Shown: positions 1 to 8,367, numbered from the stretch's first letter. The stretch is DNA of 64,000 bases from Clostridiales bacterium (GCA_012839295.1 DUNO01000001.1:366648-430647), one strand, 5' to 3'. The notes: generated by a model from the sequence alone, not told the origin. Program-made: numbers and translations.

Positions 1-1709
1 GAATGCGGGATGCCAACATGTTTGACGTGGTCCGTGTAAGCGGGCAGCGTCTGATCGGCGAGATCATAGAGATCCATGGCGACCTGGCATCCATACAGGT
101 TTATGAGGAAACCTCAGGACTTGGACCGGGAGAACCGGTAGAATCCACCGGGGCACCCCTAAGCGTGGAGCTTGGGCCTGGACTGATCGGGAGCATCTTC
201 GACGGAATCCAGCGTCCCCTTGAGGATATTATGGAAGCTACGGGAACCAACCTGACGAGGGGCGTAGAGATACCCTCCCTAAAGCGTGATAAGCTGTGGC
301 ACTTCGTTCCGGCTGTTTCAGACGGAGCAGAGGTTGAGGCAGGAGATGTCATAGGTACTGTAGCGGAGACAGAAATCGTGGTACAAAAGATCATGGTTCC
401 CCATGGGATGAAGGGCAGGATCCGTTCTATTTCCGAAGGGGACTATAGAGTTGATGATACCATCGCTATCCTGGATGGGGCGGATGGCTCTAAGGAGCTT
501 ACCATGCTGCAAAAATGGCCGGTCCGTGTGGGCAGGCCCTATAAGCAGAAGCTTTCACCGGACAAGCCGCTGGTGACGGGACAACGCGTCATCGATACCT
601 TATTCCCCATCGCAAAGGGAGGCGTGGCAGCGGTTCCAGGTCCCTTCGGAAGCGGTAAGACAGTAGTCCAGCACCAGCTGGCAAAATGGGCCGAGGCAGA
701 TATCGTAGTATATATCGGCTGTGGTGAGCGTGGAAACGAGATGACGGACGTACTGAATGAATTCCCGGAATTAAAGGATCCAAAGACGGGAAAATCCTTG
801 ATGGAGCGTACCGTATTGATTGCAAATACCTCCGACATGCCCGTTGCGGCACGTGAGGCTTCCATCTATGTGGGCATTACCATCGCGGAATATTTCCGTG
901 ACATGGGCTATTCCGTGGCGCTGATGGCAGATTCTACCTCCCGTTGGGCTGAGGCGCTGCGTGAGATGTCCGGCCGTCTGGAGGAAATGCCCGGTGAGGA
1001 AGGCTATCCCGCTTATCTGGCAAGCCGTCTGGCGCAGTTCTATGAAAGGGCTGGGCGTGTCATTTCCCTCGGAAAGGAAGGCAGGGAAGGAGCCTTATCT
1101 GCAATCGGGGCGGTTTCCCCTCCCGGTGGAGATATCTCCGAGCCGGTATCACAGGCTACCTTACGAATCGTTAAGGTATTCTGGGGACTGGATGCGAACC
1201 TGGCTTACCGGAGACATTTCCCGGCCATCAACTGGCTGACCAGCTATTCCCTCTATAGCCTGGGAAAATGGTTTAATGAAAATGTCAACGAGCGCTGGCA
1301 GGAGCTTCGCACCAGGATGATGCGCCTGTTAAATGATGAGGCGGAGCTGGATGAGATCGTAAAGCTGGTTGGTATGGACGCCCTTTCCGCACCGGACCGT
1401 TTGAAGCTTGAGGCGGCGAGGTCTATCCGTGAGGACTATTTACACCAGGATGCCTTCCATGAGGTGGATACCTATACGGATCCCCATAAGCAGTACCTGA
1501 TGATGGAGCTGGTAATCCATTTCTATGATATGGCCCTTGGGTACCTGGAAAAGGGTGCGTCCATCGAGGATATCGTAAAGATGCCGATCCGTGAGAAAAT
1601 AGGCCGTTTTAAATATATCGAGCAGGCAAAGGTTGACCAGGAATTCGAGGAAATCTTAAGAAGCCTGAATATAGAACTGAATCATTTGCTGAATAAGGAG
1701 GAAGCCTAA
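1..1709 (+). CDS. atpA: V-type ATP synthase/ATPase catalytic subunit A (5' end outside window)
   Basis: Catalytic A subunit of the membrane rotary V-type (archaeal-type) ATPase, which couples ATP to H+ or Na+ movement. The visible 568 residues carry a Walker A loop GPFGSGKT near residues 213-220 of the visible part and the SRWAEALRE segment typical of A subunits. The first visible residues ([14 protein letters not shown]) are normally about 18 residues inside the protein, so the true start is upstream of the window and this methionine is internal. The stop codon overlaps the ATG of subunit B by one base (TAATG), which implies translational coupling. Family identity is very secure. The direction of the reaction and the coupling ion cannot be read from this subunit. 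Confidence 0.97.
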   Translation, partial: MRDANMFDVVRVSGQRLIGEIIEIHGDLASIQVYEETSGLGPGEPVESTGAPLSVELGPGLIGSIFDGIQRPLEDIMEATGTNLTRGVEIPSLKRDKLWHFVPAVSDGAEVEAGDVIGTVAETEIVVQKIMVPHGMKGRIRSISEGDYRVDDTIAILDGADGSKELTMLQKWPVRVGRPYKQKLSPDKPLVTGQRVIDTLFPIAKGGVAAVPGPFGSGKTVVQHQLAKWAEADIVVYIGCGERGNEMTDVLNEFPELKDPKTGKSLMERTVLIANTSDMPVAAREASIYVGITIAEYFRDMGYSVALMADSTSRWAEALREMSGRLEEMPGEEGYPAYLASRLAQFYERAGRVISLGKEGREGALSAIGAVSPPGGDISEPVSQATLRIVKVFWGLDANLAYRRHFPAINWLTSYSLYSLGKWFNENVNERWQELRTRMMRLLNDEAELDEIVKLVGMDALSAPDRLKLEAARSIREDYLHQDAFHEVDTYTDPHKQYLMMELVIHFYDMALGYLEKGASIEDIVKMPIREKIGRFKYIEQAKVDQEFEEILRSLNIELNHLLNKEEA

Positions 1710-3082
1710 TGCCAAAGGAATATAGAACCATTCAAGAGGTGGCGGGTCCTCTTATGCTGGTAAAGGGTGTCGAAAACGTTGCATTTGATGAGCTGGCGGA
1801 GATAGAGCTGGTGAACGGTGAAACACGCCGTTGCAGGGTTCTCGAAATTGACGGGGGCAATGCACTTGTGCAGCTTTTTGAAAACTCTGCCGGTATTAAC
1901 CTTGCAAGCAGTAAGGTACGCTTCCTGGGAAGGAGCATGGAGCTTGGAGTATCGGAGGATATGCTAAGCCGCGTATTTGACGGGCTGGGACGCCCCATCG
2001 ACGGCGGTCCGGAGATCCTTCCGGAGAAGCGGATGGATATCAATGGCCTGCCCATGAATCCGGCGGCGAGGAATTACCCCCAGGAGTTTATCCAGACCGG
2101 GGTATCAGCCATTGACGGGTTGAATACCTTAGTCCGTGGCCAGAAGCTGCCCATCTTTTCCGCCAGCGGACTCCCGCATGCTGACCTGGCTGCCCAGATC
2201 GCAAAGCAGGCGAAGGTACGCGGTACAAAGGAGCCCTTTGCGGTTGTATTTGCCGCCATGGGTATTACCTTTGAGGAGGCGAATTTCTTTACGGAGAGCT
2301 TCCGTGAAACAGGAGCCATTGACAGGACCGTTATGTTCGTCAACCTGGCCAATGACCCGGCGGTAGAGCGTATCTCTACACCCCGTATGGCCCTCACTGC
2401 GGCGGAATATCTTGCCTTTGAGAAGGATATGCATGTACTGGTTATCCTGACGGATATTACGAACTATGCGGATTCCCTCCGTGAGGTGTCGGCTGCCCGT
2501 AAGGAGGTTCCGGGACGCCGTGGCTATCCCGGTTATATGTATACTGACCTTGCATCCCTTTATGAGAGGGCGGGCAGGAAGAAGGGAAGGAACGGAAGTA
2601 TTACCATGATCCCTATCTTAAGCATGCCGGAGGATGACAAGACCCATCCGATCCCTGACTTGACCGGTTATATTACGGAGGGGCAGATTATCCTGAGCCG
2701 TGAATTACACCGTAAGAATATACAGCCACCGATTGATGTATTGCCGTCCCTGTCCCGTCTGAAGGATAAGGGTATCGGTGAGGGAAAGACCAGGCAGGAC
2801 CATGCCAATACCATGAACCAGATCTTTGCAGCCTATGCCAGGGGCAAGGAGGCGAAGGAGCTGATGGTGGTTCTTGGTGAGGCAGCCTTAACGGATATTG
2901 ATCTCTTATATGCAAAGTTTGCGGATGCCTTTGAACAGGAATATGTATCCCAGGGCTACGACACCGACCGTAATATTGAGGAAACCTTGAACCTTGGCTG
3001 GAAGCTGCTAAAGATCCTTCCAAGGACAGAGTTAAAGAGAATTAAGGACGAATTATTGGATCAGTATTACGGGAAGGAATAG
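1709..3082 (+). CDS. atpB: V-type ATP synthase/ATPase subunit B
   Basis: Non-catalytic nucleotide-binding B subunit, alternating with A in the V1 hexamer. It is 457 residues long, the normal length. It shows the B-type nucleotide region ([20 protein letters not shown] near residues 145-165) without a true Walker A lysine loop, and the [20 protein letters not shown] segment characteristic of this subunit. The start is fixed by the overlapping TAATG junction with atpA and by the AGGAGG just upstream inside atpA. It is followed 13 bases later by subunit D, so A, B and D form one operon. Confidence 0.97.
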   Translation: MPKEYRTIQEVAGPLMLVKGVENVAFDELAEIELVNGETRRCRVLEIDGGNALVQLFENSAGINLASSKVRFLGRSMELGVSEDMLSRVFDGLGRPIDGGPEILPEKRMDINGLPMNPAARNYPQEFIQTGVSAIDGLNTLVRGQKLPIFSASGLPHADLAAQIAKQAKVRGTKEPFAVVFAAMGITFEEANFFTESFRETGAIDRTVMFVNLANDPAVERISTPRMALTAAEYLAFEKDMHVLVILTDITNYADSLREVSAARKEVPGRRGYPGYMYTDLASLYERAGRKKGRNGSITMIPILSMPEDDKTHPIPDLTGYITEGQIILSRELHRKNIQPPIDVLPSLSRLKDKGIGEGKTRQDHANTMNQIFAAYARGKEAKELMVVLGEAALTDIDLLYAKFADAFEQEYVSQGYDTDRNIEETLNLGWKLLKILPRTELKRIKDELLDQYYGKE

Positions 3083-3095
3083 GAGGTGCTGACCG

Positions 3096-3755
3096 TTGGC
3101 TAAGGCACAAGTAAATCCCACAAGGATGGAGTTGACCAGGCTAAAGAAGAAGCTCACGACGGCGATCCGGGGACATAAGCTGTTAAAGGATAAGCGGGAT
3201 GAGCTGATGAGGCAGTTCCTGGACCTGGTACGGGAGAACAAGACCCTCCGTGAAAAGGTAGAGCAGGGAATCCTGTCAGCGAATAAGAATTTTGTCCTGG
3301 CAAGGTCCACCATGCAGGAAGAGGTGTTAAAGGTATCCTTGCTGGCACCGAAGCAGGAGGTGTACCTGGAGGCATCCAGGAAGAATGTCATGAGCGTGGA
3401 CATACCGCAGTTTGATTACCATACAAAGACACCGGATATCAATGATATCTATTCCTATGGCTTTGCCTTTACCTCCAGCGACTTAGATGACGCAGTATTG
3501 TCCCTGCAGGAGATCCTGCCGGATATGCTCCGGCTGGCGCAGATTGAGAAGTCCTGCCAGCTGATGGCGGCGGAGATCGAGAAGACGAGGCGCCGGGTAA
3601 ATGCCCTGGAGCATGTTATGATACCGGAGCTTAAGGAGAATATTAAGTTCATTGTGATGAAGCTGGATGAGAATGAGAGAAGTACGCAGATCCGGTTGAT
3701 GAAGGTGAAGGATATGATGCTTGAGAAGGCTCATCATTATAGTGAGAAGGAATAG
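3096..3755 (+). CDS. atpD: V-type ATP synthase/ATPase subunit D (central stalk)
   Basis: Central-stalk subunit D, the rotor coiled coil inside the A3B3 head. It is 219 residues long. The N-terminus AQVNPTRMELTRLKKKL is the family signature, and long helical, charged stretches occupy both ends with a globular insert between. Translation appears to start at a TTG codon: AGGAGG lies 7 bases upstream and no in-frame ATG precedes the conserved N-terminus. It is the last gene of the operon. A palindromic element and then a terminator follow. Symbol usage varies (ntpD/atpD). Confidence 0.95.
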   Translation: MAKAQVNPTRMELTRLKKKLTTAIRGHKLLKDKRDELMRQFLDLVRENKTLREKVEQGILSANKNFVLARSTMQEEVLKVSLLAPKQEVYLEASRKNVMSVDIPQFDYHTKTPDINDIYSYGFAFTSSDLDDAVLSLQEILPDMLRLAQIEKSCQLMAAEIEKTRRRVNALEHVMIPELKENIKFIVMKLDENERSTQIRLMKVKDMMLEKAHHYSEKE

Positions 3756-3839
3756 GTGGCTTTACAGTAGAAGGATAAAGTGATTCAAGCGGCAAATGAG
3801 GGAATGGGCGAGATTTTGGGTGTGAGGGTTAGGCTGTGA

Positions 3840-3962
3840 GGTGAATAGGAGTGTATCGATATCCACCTGGGCTTGCCTTTAACATCCCGTGATTGCCAAG
3901 TGCAGGCAATCGCGGGATGCCCGGTCTGCGCCCAGATGGATATCGATACACTCCTATTCACC
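3840..3962 (+). repeat. Long covarying palindromic element, copy 1 of 3
   Basis: A 123-nt near-perfect hairpin, 85 bases after the V-ATPase operon. The outer stem pairs GTGAATAGGAGTGTATCGAT (3841-3860) with its complement ending at 3961, with one C/A mismatch further in. The inner 15-bp stem CATCCCGTGATTGCC (about 3883-3897) closes a 7-nt loop AAGTGCA. An asymmetric internal loop separates them (TTGCCTTTAA on one side, CCCGGTCTGC on the other). The same core occurs at 50795 and 63279. The flank GGCTGTGAG before and CGCGTTAGT after are shared with copy 2. The function is unknown: a structured RNA or a small mobile palindrome are both possible. Confidence 0.9.
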
Positions 3963-4024
3963 GCGTTAGTTAGTGGAAAGAAGCTTTTTGCTGGGCGAAT
4001 CATAAAATTTAATTTATAATTGGA

Positions 4025-4063
4025 GGCTCCGCCCCTTGTTTATGACAGGGGGGCGGAGCCTTT
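4025..4063 (+). terminator. Rho-independent terminator
   Basis: Perfect stem GGCTCCGCCCC/GGGGCGGAGCC (arms 4026-4036 and about 4050-4060) followed by TTTGTATA. It lies downstream of the V-ATPase operon and the first palindromic element. The T-tract is short, so termination may be partial. Confidence 0.75.
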
Positions 4064-4082
4064 GTATATGGGAGTAGAGAAT

Positions 4083-4160
4083 TTTGCAGATAGGATTGTA
4101 GAGCTTTGTGTATAGGGTTAGAGAGCTTTGGATATGGAATTAGGGGTACTTTTTATATGG
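4083..4160. repeat. Degenerate AT-rich tandem repeat
   Basis: Three loosely related units of about 22-24 bases with the pattern G(T/A)(A/G)GAGCTTTG-TATAGGGTTA, GAGAGCTTTGGATATGGAATTA and GGGGTACTTTTTATATGGAATTA. Nothing else was recognised between the terminator and the Fnr-type gene except a candidate promoter. Unit boundaries are approximate. Confidence 0.35.
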
Positions 4161-4176
4161 AATTATATGAAATGGA

Positions 4177-4212
4177 TTGACAAGCGGCAGTTTCTCAATT
4201 ACTGTTTAATAT
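4177..4212 (+). promoter_or_regulatory. Candidate promoter of the Crp/Fnr gene
   Basis: A consensus -35 TTGACA at 4177-4182 precedes TACTGT (17-bp spacing) and an overlapping TAATAT at 4207-4212 (24-bp spacing). The -35 is convincing but the -10 is ambiguous. The ribosome site AAAGAGGTGA follows. Confidence 0.4.
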
Positions 4213-4250
4213 GATTAAAGATAAAATGAACTCAAAGAGGTGACATAGAA

Positions 4251-4961
4251 ATGAAAGAAACTTGCCAATGCCTTCATTGCCAAAATGACCTGTGTATCCA
4301 TAAGGTTCCCATATTTTCTTCTCTTAGTAGGGAAGACCTAGAGAAAATTGCGGCTTTGATCCTACATAGGGAGTATAAGAAGGGGGAATTCCTCCTGAGG
4401 GAAGGGGAAAGGTCAGAAGCAATCACGATCATCAATGGCGGAAGCGTAAAGGCCTTTAAATACACGCCGGATGGCAGGGAACAGATCCTGTATGTTTTTT
4501 CAGAAGGGGATTTCTTCGGGGAGACAAACCTGCTTACGGATAAGACGGCTACCTTTAATGTGGAGGCGCTCCAGCCGGTGCAGGCCTGTTCCCTGTCGAA
4601 AACAGAGTTCCAGAATATCCTGTACCATTACCCGGAGATCGCGATCAAAATTATCTCCGAGCTTGGCGAACGGATGGCCCGGTTAGAAAATGCAATGCAG
4701 GGCATGGGCGTCCGCAACGTGGATAACCGGGTAGGCGGCATCCTCCTGGAATTTGCCTCCAAGTATGGAAGCGAGGATCCCCAGGGAATTCTGGTACAGC
4801 TGCCCCTCAGCAGGGAAGGGATAGCAAATTACCTGGGAGTTGCAAGGGAGACCTTGAGCCGGAAGCTGGGCCAGCTGGAAAATGAGGGCGTTATAAGGTC
4901 AGTAAATAATAAATCTATCTTGATTCTAAATACAAAGGCGTTGGAAGAGATAGCTGGGTGA
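4251..4961 (+). CDS. Crp/Fnr family transcriptional regulator
   Basis: Cytoplasmic DNA-binding regulator of 236 residues: an N-terminal cyclic-nucleotide-like beta-barrel (about 20-140) and a C-terminal winged helix-turn-helix (LSREGIANYLGVARETLSRK, about 185-205). The N-terminus has four closely spaced cysteines (C5, C7, C10, C15), an arrangement suggestive of an Fnr-type iron-sulfur or redox-sensing site; this is inference, since cluster ligands vary. It is a monocistronic gene after a terminator. Two palindromes of the type bound by this family, TTGAT-N4-ATCAC at 40222 and TGTGA-N6-TCACA at 43583, lie in front of stress genes in this window and are plausible targets. It may sense oxygen, nitric oxide or redox state. 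Confidence 0.9.
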   Translation: MKETCQCLHCQNDLCIHKVPIFSSLSREDLEKIAALILHREYKKGEFLLREGERSEAITIINGGSVKAFKYTPDGREQILYVFSEGDFFGETNLLTDKTATFNVEALQPVQACSLSKTEFQNILYHYPEIAIKIISELGERMARLENAMQGMGVRNVDNRVGGILLEFASKYGSEDPQGILVQLPLSREGIANYLGVARETLSRKLGQLENEGVIRSVNNKSILILNTKALEEIAG

Positions 4962-5046
4962 GAATAAATTATACGCATAATTTAAAATTAAAAGAGGATG
5001 AGCCTGAATCCCAGAATGTATCAATAGAAGTTAATATTATGTTCGA

Positions 5047-5075
5047 TTGTATCAGAAGGAATTATATGGTAAAGT
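5047..5075 (+). promoter_or_regulatory. Candidate promoter of the small toxin mRNA
   Basis: TTGTAT (5047-5052), a 17-bp spacer, then TAAAGT (5070-5075). Transcription would start near 5082, giving a 5' leader of about 68 nt full of inverted repeats before the ORF at 5150. Confidence 0.4.
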
Positions 5076-5149
5076 AAATGTAGGAGTAATCGGGACAGGG
5101 TGTTAGCCTCCCGGAAGGGAGCGTGGTGAAATTCAGCTACGCTGAATTT

Positions 5150-5248
5150 ATGGATTATGTTACATACGGTGATTTATTTACATTTGTATTAGTAATCATT
5201 GCACTGCTTACCTATTTAAACAATAGAGGTAATAAGCACAAAAAATAA
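5150..5248 (+). CDS. Small hydrophobic peptide, holin-like type I toxin candidate
   Basis: A 32-residue peptide with a short polar N-terminus (MDYVTYGD), one hydrophobic helix (LFTFVLVIIALLTYL) and a basic tail (NNRGNKHKK). This is the pattern of the putative holin-like/TxpA-type toxins of Firmicutes type I toxin-antitoxin loci. The start is unusual. GGGAG (5117-5121) lies in a CTCCC-GGAA-GGGAG hairpin, and a perfect 9-bp hairpin (AAATTCAGC/GCTGAATTT, 5129-5149) ends exactly at the ATG, so folding would bring the ribosome site to about 7 nt from the start. GTTAGCCTCC at 5102-5111 is complementary to 5293-5302, past the ORF. An antisense RNA candidate overlaps its 3' end. Confidence 0.7.
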   Translation: MDYVTYGDLFTFVLVIIALLTYLNNRGNKHKK

Positions 5249-5281
5249 CTGCCCCTGACTTAGCCGTTCCGTGGGCAGTTA
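5239..5281 (-). terminator. Terminator of the antisense RNA
   Basis: Read on the minus strand, AACTGCCC...GGGCAGTT is followed directly by ATTTTTTG, a strong intrinsic terminator. On the plus strand the same hairpin is followed only by AATTTAGC, so it is much stronger for the antisense transcript. Confidence 0.7.
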
Positions 5282-5330
5282 ATTTAGCAACAGGAGGCTA
5301 ACCACTTTGTGGTCGGTTACTCCTTTTCTT
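5240..5330 (-). ncRNA. Candidate antisense antitoxin RNA (RatA-like arrangement)
   Basis: A minus-strand transcript of roughly 90 nt is predicted from a good promoter at 5337-5365 to the intrinsic terminator at 5239-5281. It would overlap the 3' part of the toxin mRNA, convergent with it, as in txpA/RatA-type systems. It contains the complement of the GGAGGCTAAC segment that may pair with the toxin leader. The boundaries are inferred from promoter and terminator only. Confidence 0.55.
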
Positions 5331-5355
5331 ATGATTACTATATCATAAGAAAAGG
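5322..5355. repeat. Perfect 14-bp inverted repeat
   Basis: CCTTTTCTTATGAT (5322-5335) and its exact complement (5342-5355) flank a 6-nt centre. It overlaps the antisense promoter, so it could be an operator as well as a transcript-end hairpin for the toxin mRNA. Confidence 0.6.
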
Positions 5356-5365
5356 TGAATGTAAA
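5337..5365 (-). promoter_or_regulatory. Promoter of the antisense RNA
   Basis: On the minus strand TTTACA (plus 5360-5365), a 17-bp spacer, then TATAGT (plus 5337-5342). Spacing is ideal, and the expected start near 5330 places the transcript head-on to the toxin gene. Confidence 0.6.
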
Positions 5366-5423
5366 GATATAGTTGCTTCCATAAAAATTTAATGTATTCT
5401 TCAAAATGTGAGGTGAAGAAATT

Positions 5424-6224
5424 ATGACTGACAAAAAAATCATAGTACAATTTATAGCGCTGACCTTTTGCATAGCCTATCTTGTGTCAGGTGCTTTGAT
5501 TGCTCTTGGGCAATTCGGATATTCGGTTCACAATTGGGTTTACTCGTTACAGCAATTTGGGATGAATATTCCTTTTGCAATCTATATTTTGTCGCCGGCC
5601 ATTGCTTCATATATCGTTCTGAAGAAAAATAACAAAATAGCAGATTTTAAGGAATGGCTGAAAACGGTTTTTTACGTCAAAAATAATATCTCTGTCTATT
5701 TGTTCGTTGTTGCAGGGCTTGCACTGTATTTTTTGGTACACCTTGCAGTTTCAGGCTCCACGGAAATGGTGCTTCCATTTTATACGTTCTTTCTTGCCTT
5801 GCCGGGTAATCTTATTATCGGTGGCTTGGAGGAAGCTGGCTGGATGTACATATTGCAGCCTGAGCTTGACAAAAAATATGGCTTTGTTTTATCTTCTGTT
5901 TTTGTTGGAGTTATTTGGGCTTTATGGCATATCCCTCTCTTCTTTATTCCGGGGACGAATCACGGCGAGGGGCTCATTAATTTTTGGATGTTTGCAGTAC
6001 AACTCATTGCGTTTCGGTTTTTCAACGGGGCAATCTACAAAATATCAGGAAAAGGCCGTGTGTTTATGTGCGTATTATTCCACACCATGTTCAATGCGGC
6101 ATCCCCCATCTTTGGCACCATGACTATGACTTGGGTGGGAACAATTGCCGCAAATGCTGTGATTGTTCTTGTTTCAATTGCAACTGTTGTGATATACGAC
6201 AAAAAGAGCAGGCTAATAGTATGA
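5424..6224 (+). CDS. CPBP family intramembrane metalloprotease
   Basis: Integral membrane protein of 266 residues, with several hydrophobic segments, of the CAAX-protease/bacteriocin-processing (CPBP/Abi) family. The diagnostic motifs are present in order: an EE pair (GGLEEAGW, about 132-139), a tryptophan-rich segment ending in WHIPLFF (about 166-172) and a downstream FHTMFN (about 213-218). The EExxxR arginine appears absent (EEAGWMY). In related proteins it acts on prenyl-like or peptide substrates, in peptide self-immunity or membrane signalling. The start has a good GAGGTGAAG site. It is the first long gene of the cassette-like island, and its stop codon lies inside a copy of the spacer motif. 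Confidence 0.85.
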   Translation: MTDKKIIVQFIALTFCIAYLVSGALIALGQFGYSVHNWVYSLQQFGMNIPFAIYILSPAIASYIVLKKNNKIADFKEWLKTVFYVKNNISVYLFVVAGLALYFLVHLAVSGSTEMVLPFYTFFLALPGNLIIGGLEEAGWMYILQPELDKKYGFVLSSVFVGVIWALWHIPLFFIPGTNHGEGLINFWMFAVQLIAFRFFNGAIYKISGKGRVFMCVLFHTMFNAASPIFGTMTMTWVGTIAANAVIVLVSIATVVIYDKKSRLIV

Positions 6225-6250
6225 GCATAACGCGAAGGAATTAAAGTGAG
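6222..6250 (+). repeat. Cassette spacer motif
   Basis: TGAGCATAACGCGAAGG followed by AATTAAAGTGAG; the TGA is also the stop of the CPBP gene. It carries the left half of the island consensus (TGAGCATAA-N3-GAA), with a weak right half. Confidence 0.55.
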
Positions 6251-6327
6251 ATGCCATTAAAGCAACTAAGAACTAAAGGGGATCTGGAGTTTTCTGTTAA
6301 GCGGACATTGTGAGCAAGGGGGGAATT

Positions 6328-6939
6328 ATGGGTAGTTTTCGATTTTGGCCTTTTCCAGAGTTAAAAACGAATCGTCTTACGCTTAAGAAATTGGTTCAAT
6401 CGGATGCTGATGGAATATTTGCTCTCCGGTCTAATCCGGATGTTATCAAATATACAGGAATCAAACAGTATACTACAATTAATGAGGCCGAAAGTTATAT
6501 TCAAAAAATAGAACATGATTTAGAATGCGGCAAATGTATTATGTGGTCAATCTCGATAACTTCAACAGAAGAGTTTATAGGCAGCATCTGTTTTTGGAAT
6601 ATTTCTGAAGATGGAACTTGTGCAGAAATCGGATACGATCTTTTACCACCCTTCCATGGGAAAGGATTCATGCAGGAGGCTATACAATCAGTCGTTAGGT
6701 ATGGCTTTGAGGGCATGGAATTAGGTGAGATTGTAGCAGATTTGTGTTCCGAAAATGTCAGGTCGGTAAGGTTGCTTGAGAAAAATGGTTTCCGAAAAAA
6801 CAAAGCTCATACGATTTCTAATGAAAATGGAGATAAGGTTGGAATGGCTGTATATTTTCTTAAAAGAACAGATTTTAAGTATAATATACCACCAAATTGT
6901 ATTTTGCACGGAGGATGCATTAGCGACTTTGCATTTTGA
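6328..6939 (+). CDS. GNAT family N-acetyltransferase (RimJ/RimL type)
   Basis: Acetyl-CoA-dependent acetyltransferase. It opens with the RimJ-type LKTNRLTLKKL and has motif A around the segment ending in PPFHGKGFMQEAI (about 105-120 from the chosen start) and ENVRSVRLLEKNGF near residue 150. I chose ATG 6328, which follows AAGGGGGGAA, over the upstream GTG at 6310. After about residue 180 the tail (YNIPPNCILHGGCISDFAF) no longer resembles the family. It overlaps, out of frame, a different coding-like remnant at 6905-6994, so the gene may have lost its own end by fusion. The substrate is unknown. Confidence 0.85.
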   Translation: MGSFRFWPFPELKTNRLTLKKLVQSDADGIFALRSNPDVIKYTGIKQYTTINEAESYIQKIEHDLECGKCIMWSISITSTEEFIGSICFWNISEDGTCAEIGYDLLPPFHGKGFMQEAIQSVVRYGFEGMELGEIVADLCSENVRSVRLLEKNGFRKNKAHTISNENGDKVGMAVYFLKRTDFKYNIPPNCILHGGCISDFAF

Positions 6940-6994
6940 AAGGAGTTATGAAGTTAAAAATTATGAATTATCTGGATGGGAAGATGTTTTCTAA
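6905..6994 (+). pseudogene. C-terminal remnant of an unidentified gene
   Basis: A 29-codon stretch ending in YEVKNYELSGWEDVF reads like the authentic end of a protein but has no start. It overlaps the GNAT 3' end in another frame. It could be the tail of a gene whose 5' part was replaced by the GNAT. The family was not recognised. Confidence 0.35.
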
Positions 6995-7028
6995 TACATA
7001 AAAATAATTAATTGAGAAGGGGGATGTT

Positions 7029-7799
7029 ATGATTAAAATTAATGATTCTAAGAGAATTAATCTAAGTAATCTATGCTCTTGCAGAAAAGACGATAGCATA
7101 CTTTTATGGTTCCTTGAAGGTAGTCCCTACTGTGCTGCCTGGGTAGATGATATAATAAATCCTAAAGAAGCAATTATTATAGCAGCTGATTTTTGTTATC
7201 TTCTAGGTGATGCTAAGCATCCCGATGAAATTGAGCAGATATTAGCAGAGAATGCTCACTATAAAGTTATCATACCATGTAATACACAGTGGATTACATA
7301 TTTGAATGATTATTTATCCGAAAAAGTTCATTGTTATAAAAGGTATGCGATTAAACGTGAACCGAATGTTTTTAATAAGAGTGACTTAGAGCAATTAATA
7401 CAGAAAATTGATCCAATTTATACAATTAAGCAGATAGATGAAGATATATACAAGGAAGTTTTGAGTATAGATTGGGCTGCCGATGGATGCTGTTTTTTTA
7501 AGTCATACAGGGACTATAATGAAAATGGCTTAGGATATGTTATTTACAGAGAGGGACAACTTGTTTGCATCGCTTCCTCGTATACGACGTACAAAAACAC
7601 CATCGGAGTTACAATAGGAACATTGGAAGAGCATAGAAGAATGGGTCTTGCAGCAGCCTGTGCTGCTTCCTTAATCATGGAATGTCTGAAACGAGGTATT
7701 TACCCTGAGTGGGAAGCTGCGAATATGGATTCAGTGGCTTTAGCAGAAAAACTGGGATATCATTATGATAGGGCATTTGATATTTATTCTCTTTTATAA
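7029..7799 (+). CDS. GNAT acetyltransferase, ZmaR-like two-domain type
   Basis: 256-residue acetyltransferase resembling the GNAT_acetyltran family that includes the zwittermicin-resistance protein ZmaR. A poorly conserved N-terminal half is followed by a GNAT domain with IGTLEEHRRMGLAAACAASLI (acetyl-CoA binding motif, about residues 197-217) and WEAANMDSVALAEKLGY near the end. The ribosome site AAGGGGG sits 5 bases upstream. The AT-rich codon use matches the surrounding island and differs from the V-ATPase genes. A role in detoxifying an amine-bearing compound is plausible, but no substrate can be deduced. Confidence 0.82.
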   Translation: MIKINDSKRINLSNLCSCRKDDSILLWFLEGSPYCAAWVDDIINPKEAIIIAADFCYLLGDAKHPDEIEQILAENAHYKVIIPCNTQWITYLNDYLSEKVHCYKRYAIKREPNVFNKSDLEQLIQKIDPIYTIKQIDEDIYKEVLSIDWAADGCCFFKSYRDYNENGLGYVIYREGQLVCIASSYTTYKNTIGVTIGTLEEHRRMGLAAACAASLIMECLKRGIYPEWEAANMDSVALAEKLGYHYDRAFDIYSLL

Positions 7800-7861
7800 T
7801 GGCTTATAATATAAAATTTTCAATACGTTGTTTAGTCACAATAGTGAACTATAGATTTGGA

Positions 7862-7888
7862 ACCAACACTAAATAGGAATTTGTCGAG
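7862..7888 (+). repeat. Cassette spacer motif, right half
   Basis: CCAACACTAAATAGGAATTT followed by GTCGAGG matches the right half of the island consensus and closely resembles the copy at 10474 (ACATTAAATTGGAATTT). It precedes the DUF523 gene. Confidence 0.5.
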
Positions 7889-7925
7889 GCATTCTTTTAA
7901 CAAGAGTCTGCTATAGGAGCTGATT

Positions 7926-8348
7926 ATGAAAGTATTAGTAAGTGCATGTGCCATAGGCTGTAATTGTAAATATAATGGAAAAAACAATTGCAATGAATCT
8001 GTGATTGAATACCTACAAGGAAAAGAGATAATAAGTATTTGTCCAGAAATGTTAGCCAATATGCCAACCCCTCGTCCGTGTGCTGAGATTGTTGATGGAG
8101 TGGTAATGGATGATAAGGGAAATAATGTTGATTCTGATTATAGAAATGCAGTAGCACTTGCATTAGAAAAAATCCAAGACGAAAGAATTGATTTAGCTAT
8201 TTTGCAATCGAGAAGTCCTACCTGCGGAGTTAATAAAGTATATGATGGAACATTTACAGGGAAACTAATATCTGGCCAGGGACTTTTTGCAAAAGCCTTA
8301 ATTGATAAAGGATATAATGTAAAAGATACAGAAGATTTTGATATGTAG
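7926..8348 (+). CDS. DUF523 family protein
   Basis: 140-residue cytoplasmic protein with the DUF523 hallmarks: LVSACAIGCNCKYNGKNN at the N-terminus, ICPEMLANMPTPRPCAEI (about 38-55) and the cysteine-containing QSRSPTCGVNKVYDGTFTG (about 94-112). The conserved cysteines suggest metal or thiol chemistry, but no reaction is established that I know of. It is near the usual length and looks intact. It sits as a single gene between spacer motifs, with AGGAGCTGATT before the ATG. Confidence 0.88.
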   Translation: MKVLVSACAIGCNCKYNGKNNCNESVIEYLQGKEIISICPEMLANMPTPRPCAEIVDGVVMDDKGNNVDSDYRNAVALALEKIQDERIDLAILQSRSPTCGVNKVYDGTFTGKLISGQGLFAKALIDKGYNVKDTEDFDM

Positions 8349-8367
8349 CGTTCTAATAGATAAGCTT

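Noticed and set aside
961..1239. Long alternative-frame ORFs inside the V-ATPase, nifJ, zwf, gnd and ABC genes
   Set aside because: They lie in frames opposite or shifted to strongly conserved genes and lack ribosome sites and family similarity; they are shadows.
3785..4003. Minus-strand reading frames through the three palindromic elements (also near 50743 and 63185), giving similar peptides containing CTWQS and DVKGKP
   Set aside because: The similarity between these peptides is explained by the conserved hairpin core. They lack consistent starts and ends, and the arms change in ways that preserve base pairing rather than protein sequence.
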